From Methanosarcinales archaeon (GTDB taxonomy: Archaea > Halobacteriota > Syntropharchaeia > Alkanophagales > Methanospirareceae): a DNA stretch of 5,282 nucleotides. The stretch is from contig JAENXH010000105.1 in the NCBI GenBank assembly GCA_016649585.1, positions 1 through 5,282 on the forward strand, read 5' to 3'. The position numbers were made by a program, and so were the translations under genes. The notes under the pieces are model-generated. The model made no database searches. It had not been told where the DNA came from and saw only the letters and a program-made list of their open reading frames with translations. This document shows, piece by piece, positions 5,231-5,282 of the stretch (position 1 is the stretch's first letter; each line of letters begins with the position of its first letter).

Positions 5231-5282
5231 ATCACAGTAAAGGAAAAACAGAAGAGAATTTTGATTAATATGCAGTTGACTG

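Noticed and set aside
5221..5236. GAGGTTCAAAATCACA, resembling a tRNA T-loop (GGTTCAAAT)
   Set aside because: The flanking bases do not form a T-stem, and no acceptor, D or anticodon stem can be built around it.
5049..5240. 63-codon plus-strand frame spanning the dnaK end and the intergenic tail
   Set aside because: It starts inside dnaK, reads through the terminator T-runs as Phe/Leu, and has no ribosome-binding site or recognisable content.

Overview
The window reads as chromosomal DNA from a euryarchaeon. The evidence is a group II chaperonin (thermosome) with the GGM-rich tail, a DUF61/UPF0216 protein (a family known mainly from archaea), TATA-box promoters of archaeal type with very short or absent leaders, and T-tract ends behind the genes. 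A bacterial-type DnaK is also present, which fits the mesophilic to moderately thermophilic euryarchaea that acquired Hsp70 from bacteria (methanogen, ANME and haloarchaeal relatives). The DnaK wording (IGGPTRMPIV, no Gram-negative-type insertion) and the moderate GC content suggest a Methanomicrobia-like or ANME/Syntrophoarchaeum-like lineage. That placement is inference and cannot be settled from this window.

Layout, left to right. 1-204 (+): 3' end of a small TM2-domain membrane protein, cut by the window edge. 212-799 (-): a five-helix SpoIIM/DUF95 membrane protein, meeting the TM2 gene tail to tail with 7 bp between the stops and starting from an apparently leaderless promoter. 849-866: a small hairpin between the two minus-strand genes. 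874-1329 (-): DUF61/UPF0216 protein of unknown function. 1330-1425: a compact divergent promoter region with two back-to-back TATA boxes about 20 bp apart. 1426-3072 (+): thermosome subunit. 3073-3172: T-tracts followed by the dnaK leader with a Shine-Dalgarno site. 3173-5068 (+): DnaK. 5069-5282 (+): non-coding, with a T-rich terminator and then a probable promoter carrying a 17-bp near-palindrome over its TATA-like element, for a gene lying beyond the window.

The right two thirds form a protein-folding island: the ATP-driven folding chamber (thermosome) and Hsp70 stand side by side on the same strand, although T-tracts between them suggest separate transcripts. The usual DnaK partners GrpE and DnaJ are not in the window. 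The left part holds poorly characterised membrane and cytosolic proteins with no evident functional link to the chaperones. I did not recognise a previously undescribed multi-gene system. The points most worth a second look are the compact divergent promoter, the palindrome over the downstream promoter, the leaderless SpoIIM gene, and the AT-rich TM2 gene. No stretch longer than 300 bases lacks a gene.
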